A stretch of DNA of 64,000 bases from Portulaca oleracea (taxonomy: Eukaryota; Streptophyta; Magnoliopsida; Caryophyllales; Portulacaceae). The stretch spans positions 12,876,754 to 12,940,753 of the forward strand of contig CM055892.1 in assembly GCA_029582165.1 (NCBI GenBank), in the 5' to 3' direction. This document shows, piece after piece, positions 33,313 through 46,866 of the stretch. Position 1 is the first letter of the stretch; each line of letters begins with the position of its first letter. The translations under genes were made by a program, and so were the position numbers. Below the pieces are notes generated by a model that worked only from the letters and a program-made list of their open reading frames with translations, had not been told where the DNA came from and searched no databases.

Positions 33313-35354
33313 TGTAACGCCCTGAAAATTCAATTATAAACTTAACTGGTCAATTCTAACAGTAACGGCGAAAGTCAACTCTTTATTCGAGCGTTATTGT
33401 CGTATCTCCAAAGAAATACAAAGCAAAGGTTTGATTTAAAGACCAACAGGAATAACTGTTTCTCAAATTAAAACAACACTAAATAGTTTCAAATCATGAA
33501 TTTGAATAACTCAAATTCAATTAACTCCAAGACTTTTTGACCGAAATACAACTAAACAAATAACTATCAATCACGCAGTCTTAACTTCTAATTTTTGTTC
33601 CCAGCATAAAAATCTTCACCTGAAAACAAAACATTTACAAGCATAAAGTACAAGTCAATAATGTCTACCCATAACTGTCAAAACAGGTTAAAGTTTATTA
33701 CAATTCATTTATGAGGGGTAGTGAACAAGTCAAAGCTTTTTACAAACCAGTGACCCATCCCAAAAGTATAAAACAATTTTCCATAACAAAAAAAGTCCAG
33801 TAACTTCCTCCTCCAAACCATTGATCATACTTTGTTATGCGGGAGAGATGCCGAATCCCTTAAAGTAACAAAAAAAAATGGATCCCATATCCTTTGCCTA
33901 CCACAAGTTACGACCAAAAATTATTCGAGATACCAAATCTCCACCTACCATAGACTACAACCAAAAATCGTGTCCACACCTTACCTCGGGGAAGTCATCA
34001 ATATCAACACTATATCAAGGTATCCCCTGATCTCTTGGTCCATAACCCTACAGGCTACCATATCCTTGTTTTTGGGTTATCGAAACCCACTTAATGTTCC
34101 AATTTGAATTTATAGTATCTTATGAATTCCAAGTTCTGAGTTCTCAAAACAAACCCAACTCAGGTTCCCAAAACCAGTAACAAGAAACCACGTACAAAAG
34201 ACCATCTCATTTTACTCACTTTGAAATCAACAATAACAATCAATAATCCACACAGACAGTCTAAATTTTCAACAAAAAGTCCCTTCGAGATGCATGATTC
34301 AGAAAACAAAGTAAACTCACCAAAACCTGTAAAGAGCATCCAAGTGAGGATTTTTGATATAGTCATTACCTAGGTGTCTTCACTTCACTTCAGTACGCAC
34401 ACTTGAGCTTACTAAACAAATTGAACTAATTCGAACCTATAAAGAATAAGTTGTAATAATTAACAACAATCTAACGAGGTAGCCCATGTCATCACTTAAC
34501 CAACCCAACCCTAGGAACACCATAGGGTTCATATGATGCATAACCTACACAAGTATGATCATGTTATAATTTGTTCAAATCGAATTCATTTAAACAATTA
34601 CAAAAACAGAACATATTCACACCCATATCTTGTCTGGACCACAACTCGACCTCCCAACATCTCCTGGACTTGGTTTTTGACTATCTAGAAACCTTAGAAA
34701 GTCTAATATAACTTTCATGTTGACCATTAAGTCTATATCGGGATCGAAAGGACCTAAATGTGCCAAACGCTCTGAGTTCTAATTGATCCAGTTATGACTG
34801 GTTTTAGTTTAAAAAAACGGTTATAACCCGGACTATACACATCGAATGTTCGAAAATCAAAATTCATATTAAAGCCAACATTGAGAAGTACCTCAAGAAC
34901 AAGTCTTTCTAATTAATTCCACCTACATAATTAATGGTGAATTTCAAAACCTGACCTAACAAAACTGTCCAGAATTTGGTTGATTTTATTCAATATTAAT
35001 AACCCTAACTCTAATCACCTCACCCCAAAACTTAAAATCTTGACATCTAACTATGCCACCACACATATTAACTTTTCTTTTAACTTTATAACACAACCAC
35101 AATCGCAATTAAACTTAAACATAATAAATTTTCCCAAGTTAACATATCAATTCTAGACTAACTAAGCGTAATACTTACGCACTAATAATCACAATAAAAG
35201 ACAACTTGGGAAAACTTCATATAATATGCTAATAAGATGCAAGGTTTCAAAATATGATCAAATAATTCTAATACAACACTTTTTACGTAAAATGTTGTAA
35301 TTAAAAAAATAGTTCCCCATAATACTAAACCAACCTAAAACTAAGTTTTGGTAC
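33313..35354 (+). repeat. LTR-like fragment starting TGTAACGCCC
   Basis: It begins TGTAACGCCCTGAAAATTC, like the start of the solo LTR at 39676, and is non-coding and AT-rich for 2 kb. No matching GTTACA end was found; it runs into a CACTA-like terminus at 35355. Probably a truncated gypsy LTR. Confidence 0.4.
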
Positions 35355-35940
35355 ACTACAACATAATCAAGCCTTTAGTGACATTTATCTGACAGGGTTT
35401 ATAATAAATGTTGATAAAGGTTAGTAATAATTTATTATCAATAATGACTATAACAGCATTTATTAAAAAAAGCCAACATAGCCCATATTCTCATATAATA
35501 AAAGTCTAAATCTTAAAAGCCTGCCCATTATTATTTTTGCATTCTCGTCTATTTTTATTACATCTTTCATCTCTCTTATCTCTCTCCCGCAGATGCCCCT
35601 CCGTCGTCGCCGCTCATTCACCACCGTCGTTCTTTGCCGGCGCAGGCGTTTGCCACCATTGTTGTCGCCGGCCCGTCGTTCACCACCATTGACTGTGGGA
35701 GCGACATTGAAATGGATGAGACAGAAGTGCAAGTGTAAGAAGATGACGAAGAAACCCTAATTTTACGAGATCGATTTCATCTTTCCACCATTGCCATTGC
35801 TGAAGCTGAAGGTATACCATTTCTCTTTCTCTCTCAATCTGTTTCGTTGAATTCTAAGGTTTTTATGATTTGAGTTCATGTTTTTGAGCAGCGAAGAAGA
35901 ACAGAATGCTGGTTTCTGAGCCAATTGTGGCGTGTATTTT
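35355..35940 (+). mobile_element. possible 5' end of a second CACTA element
   Basis: CACTACAACATAATCAAGCC followed by AT-rich subterminal-like repeats (AATAAATGTTG, CAGCATTTATTA) and then a CG-rich leader (about 35590-35700) with a GT donor after GCTGAAG. This is the same layout as the 23-kb element. No transposase follows. Confidence 0.45.
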
Positions 35941-37124
35941 TGATTTGGTGTTTAATTATGCAGGTAACCTTGGTTTGAGTTGAATTGTCATCTATTGCTT
36001 GCAATCCAACACCTCCCCTCCCCCACCACTTTTTTTTTGTCTATTTCACCTTGGTAGTAGTAGTTCTAATTGAAATTTGTTTTGGTAGAGACCGAAATTT
36101 TTAAGATTAAGGGTTAATTACCAAGCAATCAATCTGGACACGCTTAGGGCTCAAAACATGGAGACTTGGCCATTCTTTAACCGGCCAGGTAAACTTATTA
36201 ATTTCTGTTTTATGTCGCTCAACTAGACACTTTATGTAAATAAATTAAGCTCCACACAAAATTCAATATGCAGAGTCCCATTTGCTTTATTTAAAAACTT
36301 TAGTTTATTCTTTTAGCTGGCAGGGAGAGAAGGGGAGGGGGGATTAGAGCCCTTGAATTGTATAAATGTTGTCTCATTGGATCTTATATTGAAATAATGG
36401 TTTCTGATTTTGTTTAGCCCACCATGGTTTCTAATTAAAAATTTTTCCAATCAGTGAATGTTTAGATTCCTGGGATTTGGACCCCAGAAGCATTCCTCAT
36501 CTAAGGAATAACAATCCAACAATTATGTTTCTGTCTCTGTAACTTGTGCGCTATGCTGCCATGGTGTGCAAGAACCTGAAATTTTTGTGAGATTTTCGGA
36601 GGAGTTTGGGTGTTTGAGAAGACGTTGATGCGGAGATTGATGCAAATCTGTGAGTTTGAGTATTTGAGAAGACATTGAAGATAAGTTTGAGTGTTTGAGA
36701 AGACATTGACGCAGAGATTGATTGAAAATTTCACGACATGGAAGTTCATTGGCCAGCTTATATCAAAGACCCAGTAATGCATTTTTGGGGGCGGAAAACT
36801 AGTTTTATTTGAAAGAGGGACCACGAAAATAGTAAGGGGGTGTTTGTGTTTAGAAATTGAAAACAAATTACCTTTCATGGTAACCTAGATCTAATGATCT
36901 ATAAACCCAAAACTACTGTATAATTTATGGTCAATGTTCACTTTTAGACAATTTTGGATTAGAGAATCACATTGATATGTTTGCTAATTTGTTTTCTTTC
37001 TAATGTTTTCAATAATCTTAGCCAACCACTCATACGTATGAAATAAATATTATTAACATCAAAATCGAAAACCCTGATTGATCAGGTTAAGCATGATATA
37101 ATTCCAAAATATGGCTATGTTCTT
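35941..37124. other. intergenic, with a short tandem repeat
   Basis: Three diverged copies of GAGTTTGAGTGTTTGAGAAG (36602, 36652, 36683) form a local tandem array. No gene recognised. Confidence 0.5.
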
Positions 37125-37129
37125 TAGTT

Positions 37130-37856
37130 CATTGGAGTATTTCAAGAGTTAAGAGGCATAAAGTATAAGTAATAAGCATGGGATCGACCAGAAAGGTCGG
37201 ATATGAGCTTAACTAAGAAAAGGGACTCAACACGGATCGTGTTCAGTATGACACGACCCGCGTTGACGTCCAGAGAGCACAAAAAATGTGCAAAGAATCA
37301 ACACAGACCGTGTTGATCCAACACGGGTCGTGTTGGCTACAACACGGACCGTGTTGATCTAACACGATCCGTGTTGATCACAGTCGGGATTGATTTTGAA
37401 ATCCCTTGATTTATGCCTCATGTTGAAATGTATTTGGTCATATTTTTGGATGATATTGGCTGAGAAATCAGTCATGATTTCTCATCAATATCATTCAACT
37501 CAAATCCCTTGGATTGTGCCCATTGCATTTGGAAAGTTTGACCTCCTTATGACTCCAAAGGATCTCTATATAAGGTGGACGAATTCCACATTCATCCACA
37601 CCCTCAACCATCTTCTTCTTCCTTTCTAGAGAGCATTCAACACACTCTTAACGTGTTGACTGCAGCAACTCTTTGAGAGTACCTTGAGAAATCTTGTTAC
37701 TTTGCTTACAAGAAGTTAGGTTTTACCCTTGAGTCCTTTCACGGTCTAGTGAATAAGTCTTAAGGGAAGCCGGTTTATCCGTCGACTCCTAGCCACCCAA
37801 GTGACCCCCCATCTTCCATGTGACCGTGTATCTCCATCTCATTGTTTGTCCTAACA
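37130..37856 (+). repeat. 5' LTR of the LARD-like element
   Basis: 727 bp, highly similar to 44502-45186. It has a palindrome array (37222-37380) and a TATA box (TATATAA, 37567-37573). No tRNA-Met-type primer site follows; the next bases are ATCTTAAGGC. Confidence 0.92.
37222..37380. repeat. AACACGGnCCGTGTT palindrome array in the 5' LTR
   Basis: Six variants of AACACGGACCGTGTT, one exact at 37341-37355, spaced 19-22 bases in the last four. They lie about 190 bases upstream of the LTR TATA box. Confidence 0.88.
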
Positions 37857-39675
37857 ATCTTAAGGCTTATTGTCACCATGGATGATCAAGTTTGAGGGAT
37901 GAAAATCGAGATCAAGATGCTATGGAATCGAAAGATAAGTTTATGTTGCTTTATACAAGTTCTTGTTTATTCAAGTTTATTGTTTTTAATTATTAAGATT
38001 ATTAATCTATTGTGATTCATTTGATTGATGTAGTCGATCGGTTGTAGCAATAATGATTGATGTTCATACTCAAGAGGTTCAAGGAGTATGATGAGATTGC
38101 CTTCATCGAGATAAGTTATCTATATTTTAAGTTGGCATTTATTTATTTTTAAGTGGCATAATCCTATTTGATTTGAATTGGGTTAATTCAAATGGAATGA
38201 TTAAATTAGAAACATGTTGAGTTTTATTTATTCGCCTTGTTAAGTCACCATTTACAAGTTTTTCAAGAAAGTGGTGTGTTAAGGTGTTTGGGAGTACATG
38301 TTTGTTTGCCATTATGCCAAAATGTTAAGTGTGATTTTATTATATGATTCACATGTTCAAGTTTATGAACATGACTAGTATTATTCTCCGCTAAAGATAC
38401 AAGCATGCTTAAGTTAAGACAATGTTTATTCATGAAAGTTCTTGTATATATGTTTTTGAAATATATACTTGGGTTGTCTTGTTTGGTTCATGTCTTGTTA
38501 AGCATACATAATATGAATAAAGGTGCAAGTGTTCATGAAATGTATGAGTTTGACATGGAAATTTATAAATTGTGAGAATATGGATTCGTGGTAATATGTT
38601 TCAAGATGAATTCATGTGATTAATTCTTATTTACTTGATTATGCAAAGAAGGTTTATATGTATGGTCATATGTCTCAAGTCTTTGCATTTAAGTTGATTG
38701 TCTAATGTGAGTTCATGTTTATGATGTTTCAAGTTTTGACAATCATATGTTTATAAGTGCTTGAAAAGTATTCATTATTATAAGTTGTTTAAATATATAT
38801 GTCATTATATATTTGATTAGCACTTATGCAAGTTTGCCTTGATAAAATGTCTTGATTGATCTAAGTTTCAAGTATGCTAGTATGCATGTCAAGTTATTAA
38901 TCAATCATGGTATATTATTTTATGTTTGAGGCATGACAAGTTCAAAAGTATTATATGATGTTAATTAAGTACTTGTACTAACTTTGTTAAAAGTATAAGA
39001 ACAAGTAAATTCATATGATTGCATTGCGTGAATAAGTTTACCATGACATGTATGCATGTTGGACTATGTGCATGATCATTTATTTTGAACGCATGATGTT
39101 TACCTAAGTTCATGTGTTATAAAACTGGATGATCATTACTCAATTTATTAAATAGTCTATTAATCAAGTTTATATGTTTGATATGTAGGATTCAATCAAG
39201 TGTGCTATAAAGGGAAATGCATACGGCTCTCATATACATTTGTTTGATCCATCCTTAAGTGGTTTATGGATTAATATTATGAGTAAGATTGGCATACGGG
39301 ACGAATGGTTATGAATTCCACGGTCTAATATTTAAGAAGTGGATCTAATCATGTATAAGGAAACATGACCCTAATTAGAATGACGTTTTATCATATAAGT
39401 AAAGGTCATATAACTATAAGATAATCATTCAAGATCGATTGAGGTTCTTTCTCGCCTAGCCAATGTTAAGATATCATGTAATAAGTTTCATTACATATGG
39501 TATTCAAGTTTATGATATTCAACCTTTGTAACAAATGGATTGAAAGTGTAATGTTTTAAGTTACACATAAGATGGAATCTAATTTCCATAAAACTTAAAG
39601 TGGTTTTTCAAGTTTAATTTGGAATAGATTTCTTCCATGGGAAATCAAATACCATTTTGATTTATCCAAAGGCTA

Positions 39676-42600
39676 TGTAACGCCTCAACCTTAATCACAA
39701 GATTAAGACTATACTTTAGGATCCCCAAACCTGTGATTAGCGCAGCGGAACACCTTAGGTCGAGGCATTACCGCCGTCCCCACTCGGGACAAGGCAAAAA
39801 GACAAGACCACAATATAGCAATCCACCATAAAATCACCTAACTCCATACAACACAATCGCTAAACTTAACGTACAAAGACATTATAATACCTTTAAGTAA
39901 ACATATCATATATAGGTTCCACAACCAAGTGGCCTTTCATTCTCTTGATTATCCTTGATTACCGACCATCGATCTACTTTAGAGAACTACCATGTACGAC
40001 GACTTACTCTTGCTTAACCTCGCCTTTGTCACGGGAGCTCGGACGCCTACAAACAAAACAATGACATACATTCGCAAAGTGAGTGGGGAAACACTCAGTA
40101 CGTAAACCTCCAACACGTCAAACCGTTCGACAACGGTTTTTAGCGCCGGCATTTAAATTCATTTTGAAAACGGGGAAGGGGCAAAATCAGTGGTAACCAT
40201 TGTTCACAATGAAACTATGAAGATGGCGTACATTACATATGCATAAGACGGTAAAAAAAATACATAGCGTTGGTAAAAGTGTGGTATCCCTCTCGATCGA
40301 TGCAAAGCATCTCACGCGCGCATGCCCAAACCGATCGGAAGTTTGGATGGATGACTGCTAGGCAGTCGACACTGGCCAGGTCAAGATTACTCCGATAGGA
40401 GCCTGTAAAATAATGCTAGACTTTACCCTAGCTACTGTAAAAAGAGTCGGGACCACTTATAAAACAATAAAATCGTTAGAATGCAAATATGCAATAAAAC
40501 TATACTTAACTTTAAAATAGAAATAAGAGGTGGACAATTTGCGTACCTTAGAATGATGCAAAGCTTGGTGGCGCGTCTCGGGCTCGGGATGGCTTGGGTG
40601 GCTTGAGAACTATGCAACGGAGTAGAAGACTCGAACCGAAAAGGGTTCTTGGTGAGTTGCAAGACTTTAGAAATATTTCAGTGTAATAGGAAATTTCAGG
40701 TTTTTCTTAAATGAAGTTTTTAGCATAACTCGGGCTAGAAAACTCGGAATCAAGCAAGCGAGTACTTCCCGGAATAGGGAAAATTAAGTTCTACAACTTT
40801 GTCAACAGGACCGAGGTCCAAAAATGAAAGGAAATGCTTGAAAAACAGCCCGGACAAAAGCTGTAGATTGGGTACTTAAAACCTTCAGTTTGAACTTTTA
40901 GTGTGAATCTCGGATTGAAATCTATAATAGCTTAACGTAACACTTGAAAGGCGTAGACTAGCTTGAACCATAATGATATAATATGAACTGTGAATCTTTG
41001 AAGGTCAATAAGGATTTATTAAACTTGTTAAACTCGTAATAAAAACTGTCGTCAAACGACGGAGAAAACTTATAAGAGTTAGCTATCGGTCGTAAGACTT
41101 TCGGAATGATGCAACAGAGTTGAGTACTTGGAAGAAAGTTACTCCCTAAAGCTCATTGATGATCAATGAAGGTCTTTATCCCGGTACACATCTAAATTCT
41201 ATGAGTTTCAATCCTTACGTCACGATGAGATCACTTAACTTCATATATATTAACATTACTCCACGACTTGCTATGAATAACCCAAATCCTTCGGGGGTAT
41301 CTCTATCACCAACTTGACACACTTCAACTTAGAATACATACCCAAATCCTTTTAACATTGACACAAAGGTCATTACACTCTTAGAACCCTTAATCGGTTC
41401 ACTGCTATTCATAAGGTAAGAATTTGATAATTAAAGTTTTGGGTAAATTTCAGATTACACCCCTTTAGTCTAAGGCTCATATCTCTCACTCCCGAGATCC
41501 GACGAATGCAAACTTTATGTTTCTGGAAAGCTGAAAGAGAGCTAAAACTCTTATGTTTATCACCAAAGCCAATAAGATCTCTAAAGGGATGAAAAATGGC
41601 CATTAATTCAGACACTCTCTTAACATTCTGGGCAGAACCCATTTCATAATTCCTCAATGAAAACTTCATATCTCTTAATCCCGATATCGTATGGACGCAT
41701 AATATACCTTTTCGGAAAGCTCAACATGTTACCTAAAACTTTTACGTTCAAACTTAAGGCCAACAAGGAGTCCAAATGGCTGAAATTCTTGTGTTTGCTT
41801 ACTGACTATACTCCCGTCATAAATTGTACCCCTTGTACTAAAATGGCCATAACTCGGGTTATACACCACGAAATCTTGAAATTCCAAAGCCAAAAGTTAG
41901 CTAATGAACTAGGCTATCATTTCCAACAAAAATCTGGGCAAAATTCACCCTTTTATTCCCTTGTAAAAATCTGATTACAACCAGAATCTGTTTTTGGCCT
42001 CTCAAGCTACATGTATGTCTCCAATGGCTTCCAACTTGTATTAATTTACAACCAAACCCCAAATTAGCTATCATCCATTAAATTTCCAGAATTTAACCTC
42101 TTAATCTTGCTCAATTAAGACCTTAAAACTCACATGCAAAAGCTAATTCACATATTCAATAACAATACAATCCTTAAACATTCAAAACCAACCCAACTCA
42201 CATGTATAAATCCCCAAATTCAAAACCTAACTTAACCACAATATAATTTTATGCTTAGAACTCATAAAAGAGATGAAAAACAACAATTATACACAAATTA
42301 ACCATGAAAATCTGATTTGAAACATAAAGCTTGAGTTTAGGGTTTGGATATTATACCACTTAGAGGAGAATTTGAGGAAGCAAACAAGAGGAGAGGGAAG
42401 AGGGGAGGCTCGGCTGCCTCCTGGTGGTCGCCACCACTGACCGGCCACCGGAATCGGCCGGAAACCGCACGACAGGGGCTGGCTGGGCTGGTTCTTGGTG
42501 TCGGTCGCAGAGAGAAAGCGTGAGAGTTTGTGAGAGATTAAAATGAAGTGATACCAAATAATCCCCCCTCCCTTCTAACTTATTACTAATGTAAATATAC

Positions 42601-43209
42601 CACAACCTTCTTAATTTACCACTTAAAAACATTACTAAGCCCAAACAAAATAAAATTAGTTTAGGTAAAATAATTGGTATTAACCCGGATAAGGTTAATT
42701 AATAATAACTTGGGTAGATAAATCGGTAGAAGGTCAAATAAAGCAATTTGACTTTAAATGCGATGGAATGGATTAATAAAATTTAGAATCAAATAAAACA
42801 ACCGGGTAGTGTACTATTTAGAACCATAAAAATGAACAATAGAAATATAATTAGGATACTTAGACAATTCGAAGTATAACCGAAAAGGCACATAAAAACT
42901 ATCGTAACTTTCCCCGGTCAAAACCGTAAAGTCGAGAATCGTAAATTAAATTATATAACTTATCTTAGAAATAAATATTCATAACTTTGTGATGGGAAGT
43001 AATAATAATACTTTAACTCTGAGACGATATATATATATATATATATATCTAACCGACCCATTTCGCCATCTCCTTGCTCGAGACCTGTCACACATAAACA
43101 CATAACTATAACAATAAAGTAAAATAGAAAGAAAAATTTTATAGCGTATTTTGGCTAATTACTGTGATCAAGGCCCTTAATTAACACGGGTTTAGGGCTG
43201 GTTGTTACA
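39676..43209 (+). mobile_element. solo LTR, 3.5 kb, nested in the LARD-like element
   Basis: It starts TGTAACG and ends TTGTTACA, with perfect TGTAAC/GTTACA inversion, and is flanked by GGCTA on both sides (39671-39675 and 43210-43214). No internal coding region or second LTR. The length and TGTAAC ends suggest a Ty3/gypsy chromovirus-type LTR. Orientation is tentative. Confidence 0.88.
43028..43049. repeat. (AT)n microsatellite
   Basis: About 22 bases of pure AT dinucleotide inside the solo LTR. Confidence 0.95.
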
Positions 43210-44501
43210 GGCTATAACTATGAAATCGAAAATTAGTTGGATATAGTTATTCAAAAAACACGAAAATCAAATGTTAGTCTGATTTACAAGGTTCTAATGC
43301 GATGAGTTTTAACTATGAAATCCAAAAGTTATTTAGATATAGTTAAGCGAAGAACATGGAAAATCAAATGCTAATTTGATTTATAAGGTTGTTATAAGGT
43401 ATAAGTAGTGACTATGTAATCCAAGGTAATTGGGTAAAGACATAGTAATAAGGAAAAGAATGCGGAAAATCAAAAGAAATTTTTGATCTTGTAAGCATTT
43501 CTTTCAAGGTAACTATACAAGTAGTCCAACATCTTGGACAAGGTTTGAGTTCAAAGGTTTGTCGCCTACTAAAGCATTCGTTTTGTAAGTTCAAATATGA
43601 ACTCAATATTTAAAGTTTACCAAAGCTTATAATGCGATGGTTTAGTTGTATTATGATAAGTGGTAAAGTATTTCTTACCTAATCCTATAGTGTGATGGTG
43701 TAATCACAACTATGATGAAGGAAAGAAATGTTAAGTTTAAGATATGATCATGATAAGTAAGGTCATGGAAAGATATGTATTTATCTAGTGATCTTAGTTA
43801 AAGAGGACACTCAAAAGTATCATGATCAAATTCTTGCAAGGTCACAAGAGTATCTAGTGATCCTTGATAAGGGGATGGGAGTAAAGCCCACTTATAAATT
43901 GTCAACAACTGAGCTCCAACTCACACTTGACATATGTGGTCAAGTCTTGAGTTCAATGGTCGACGACGTTGTAGGACAATTGGAGCATCAATTTTATAAT
44001 TCATCCCAAGGTCAAGTGATGCTCAAGAACCGTAATGTTCAAGAGGTTTGAGTCTGTGACTCATTAACAGACTTTGAATCGATGAGATGGGGAGCTCTAT
44101 TACGGGGCGTAAAAGTCTGCCTATGCGAGAATGTGAAGTGGGCCGCTTCAGATAGCCTAGGGCTGGGCTTGATGGTTCTCGCTGAGGATATGGGACACAT
44201 GGCCGGTTTGAAATAGTGTCTTTATTTTTAAGCAAGGTTTTGGGTTGTGTGTGTGTTATGTATGCAATTAGTCAAATAAGGATGTAAAGTTCGAAACTTG
44301 TCTACTTATGCATCCAGACTAATTGAAATTATGTACACTAAGTGAAAGTTCAAGTCGTGAGACACTTTCATGACGCATAACAACTCCTCGATTTCTCGGG
44401 TGTTGAATCTTTCTAGAAGTTGCCATGTATGGCATGGGTATTTTTACCCAAGTGAGGGATCCCGGGCTATTTCAAGTGGTACTCTTGAAATGGCGGGAGA
44501 T

Positions 44502-45186
44502 TGTTAGAGTATTTCAAGAGTTAAGAGGCATAAAGTATAAGTTATAAGCATGGGATCGACCGGAAAGGTCGAATATGAGCTTAACTAAAAAAAGGGACTC
44601 AACACGGATTCGTGTTCAGTATGACACGACCCGTGTTGACGTCCAGAGAGCACAAAAAACATGCACAAGATCAACACGGACCGTGTTGATCCAACACGGA
44701 CCGTGTTGGCTACAACATGGACCGTGTTGATCTAACACGATTCGTGTTGATCACAGTCAGGATTGATTTTGAAATCCCTTGATTTATGCCTTGTGTTGAA
44801 ATGTATTTGGTCATGTTTTTGGATGATTTCTCATCAAATATCATTCAACTCAAATCCCTTGGATTGTACCCATTGCATTTGGAAAGTTTGACCTCCTTAT
44901 GACTCCAAAGGATCTCTATATAAGGTGGATGAATCAATCATCTTCTTCTTCCTTTCTAGAGAGCATTCAATGCACTCATAAGGTGTTGACTGCAGCAACT
45001 CTTTGAGAGTATCTTGAGAAATCTTGTTACTTTGCTTACATGAAGTTAAGTTTTACCCTTGAGTCATTTCACGATCTAGTGAATAAGTCTTAAAGGAAGC
45101 CGGTTTATCCGTCGACTCCTAGCCACCCAAGTGATCCCCCATCTTCCATGTAACCGTTTATCTCCATCTCATTGTTTTTCCTAACA
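44502..45186 (+). repeat. 3' LTR of the LARD-like element
   Basis: 685 bp, TGTTAG to CTAACA. Its palindrome array (44603-44752) and TATA box (44917-44923) match the 5' LTR. Point differences and small deletions from the 5' LTR are visible, so insertion is not very recent. Confidence 0.93.
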
Positions 45187-45191
45187 TAGTT

Positions 45192-45670
45192 GGGTAATCG
45201 GGTTGGGGTTGAAGTTAAGTACCTCCGATTAAGTTTAGAGTTGGAGGTCCACCTACCTCCGATTAATTGAATTTGGAGGTGATCTCTACCTCCGATTATT
45301 AATTAGAGTGAAGGTGAAGGTGGGTACCTCCAGTCCATCTCCGATCCATTGTCATCCCTAATTTCTCCACTTTTCTATGACAACTAACAAGTAGAATGTG
45401 AGACATAAAAGAACCCATACCAATAGTTATACCTCCGTGATACAGGACACTCCACACTAGTTTTGATTAGGTTGAATTGACGTATGTATTGTTTTGTCTT
45501 ATGATGACGTTATAAGAGTAACAACATAAATAAGAAATAAAATGTTTACAATAGTTTATAACAACATAAATAAGAAATAAAATGTTTATATTAGTTATAT
45601 AACAAGGATTTTACACAATATATACTTTACGTGGAAAGAAAATCTTATCATATTATATAATCATAACTAT
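45192..45670. other. intergenic with a degenerate ACCTCCGATTA repeat
   Basis: ACCTCCGATTA recurs three times between about 45220 and 45300 with related GGAGGT motifs. No gene seen. Confidence 0.5.
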
Positions 45671-46155
45671 GACCTGTCAATTCGCTTGTGCGGGCGGGTT
45701 ACGGGTCAATCATATATCGGGTTAGGGTAAATACGGGTCGGGTGTAATTCGAGCTAGGGTAAATACAGGCGGGGTATTCCGGTTTTGGGCTAACCCAACG
45801 GGTTATGATTACGATCTTTTTCCGCATTTTCTTTTAAAAAACTTTTCTTTAAATATCATTTTTGACACAATATATATAATAAAATATGATTATCTTATAG
45901 TACTGATAGATTATTGTAAATATTTTAACTTAAATTAGAGAAATAACATATGAATGAGTGGCGGTTATAGTTTAATAATCAAAAAGTCACAAATTCTAAT
46001 AGATTTGAACGTAAAAAATAAAGTTTCCGGGTCAAATGGGCGGGTCGGATTTCACCCGCTAGTTTGCGGGTTTTCTGGGTTTGGGTCGAGAAAATCATGT
46101 TCAAAACCCAAAATTTCGGGGCGGACTTTCAGGTCGGGTCAAATATGAACAGGTC
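45671..46155. mobile_element. MITE ending GACCTGT/CAGGTC with 10-bp flanking duplication
   Basis: GACCTGTCAATT at the left and the reverse complement of GAACAGGTC at the right. TAATCATAAC occurs at 45658-45667 and 46156-46165. Interior is rich in GGGTCGGG/CGGGTT motifs. A 9-10 bp duplication would suit a Mutator-like element. Confidence 0.68.
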
Positions 46156-46364
46156 TAATCATAACGTATAAAACTACCTAAAGCTATTTAATTAATATAT
46201 ATAAATATTTACATATGTATTTTATTAGACTTTTTTTCAGTCCCAAATGAATGCTTTTTTATTCTTATATTTTTTTGTGGTGACAAAAGAAAAATATATG
46301 ACATTAACAAATACAAGTAGTATGCCCGATAATTTCGTCAGTTAATTCTGTACTTGATAATTTT

Positions 46365-46866
46365 AAAGGGTGGTGATATGTATCTTATCCCAAGATACTC
46401 CTTAAGGTGCCTTATCTCAAGACACTCTTTAAGGTTTAGATGCACTTAATAGATTTTTTGAACTAATTTTTTTAACGGAAATGATAAATGTCCTGGGGAA
46501 GACACTTATTCCCATGGTAAAAAATCTATATATTTGTAAATTAAATGGAAAAAAAAAATATATGAATAGCTTCTATAACTATGATGTTATATATAAATGG
46601 TATAAAATCACACTTTTATATGTATTTTTAAAAATTTACAAAAAAAGGCATCTAAAATATGCCCAACGGACGGAGTTCATTTGTTAGGGTGTCAATTTTA
46701 ATTGTTGGCGCAGCCAACACGTTCCAAACTTCTTATAATTGATAATTAATAATATATGTCAAAAACTTTGAGGTTAATAATTAAAAATAATAATACGTAT
46801 TAATTTTATAAAAAGGAAGACATTTAACTGGTGTCTTGGGGCAAGACACATATCATCACCCTTTTT
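46365..46866. mobile_element. MITE with GGGTGGTGATATG termini
   Basis: The left end AAAGGGTGGTGATATGTATC is the imperfect reverse complement of the right end (GACACATATCATCACCCTTT). About 500 bp, AT-rich, non-coding. Confidence 0.75.

Larger units (their letters stand above)
37125..45191 (+). mobile_element. non-autonomous LTR retrotransposon (LARD-like) with nested solo LTR
   Basis: Direct LTRs at 37130-37856 and 44502-45186 are flanked by identical pentamers TAGTT (37125-37129 and 45187-45191). The 3' LTR begins TGTTAG and ends CTAACA; the 5' LTR start has decayed to CATTGG. A purine-rich tract (GAAATGGCGGGAGA) precedes the 3' LTR. The internal region, without the nested LTR about 3.1 kb, has no gag or pol. 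The orientation follows from the purine-rich tract and LTR TATA boxes. Confidence 0.92.

Noticed and set aside
36501..36878. 125-codon minus-strand open frame
   Set aside because: Its repeats (VFSNTQT) simply mirror the local tandem DNA repeat.
38000..39670. Recurring CAAGTTTATG-type motifs in the LARD interior
   Set aside because: AT-rich low complexity without fixed period; not a true tandem array.
42360..42644. 94-codon minus-strand open frame in the solo LTR
   Set aside because: LTR sequence with a short CG-rich patch; no domain and no evidence of coding.
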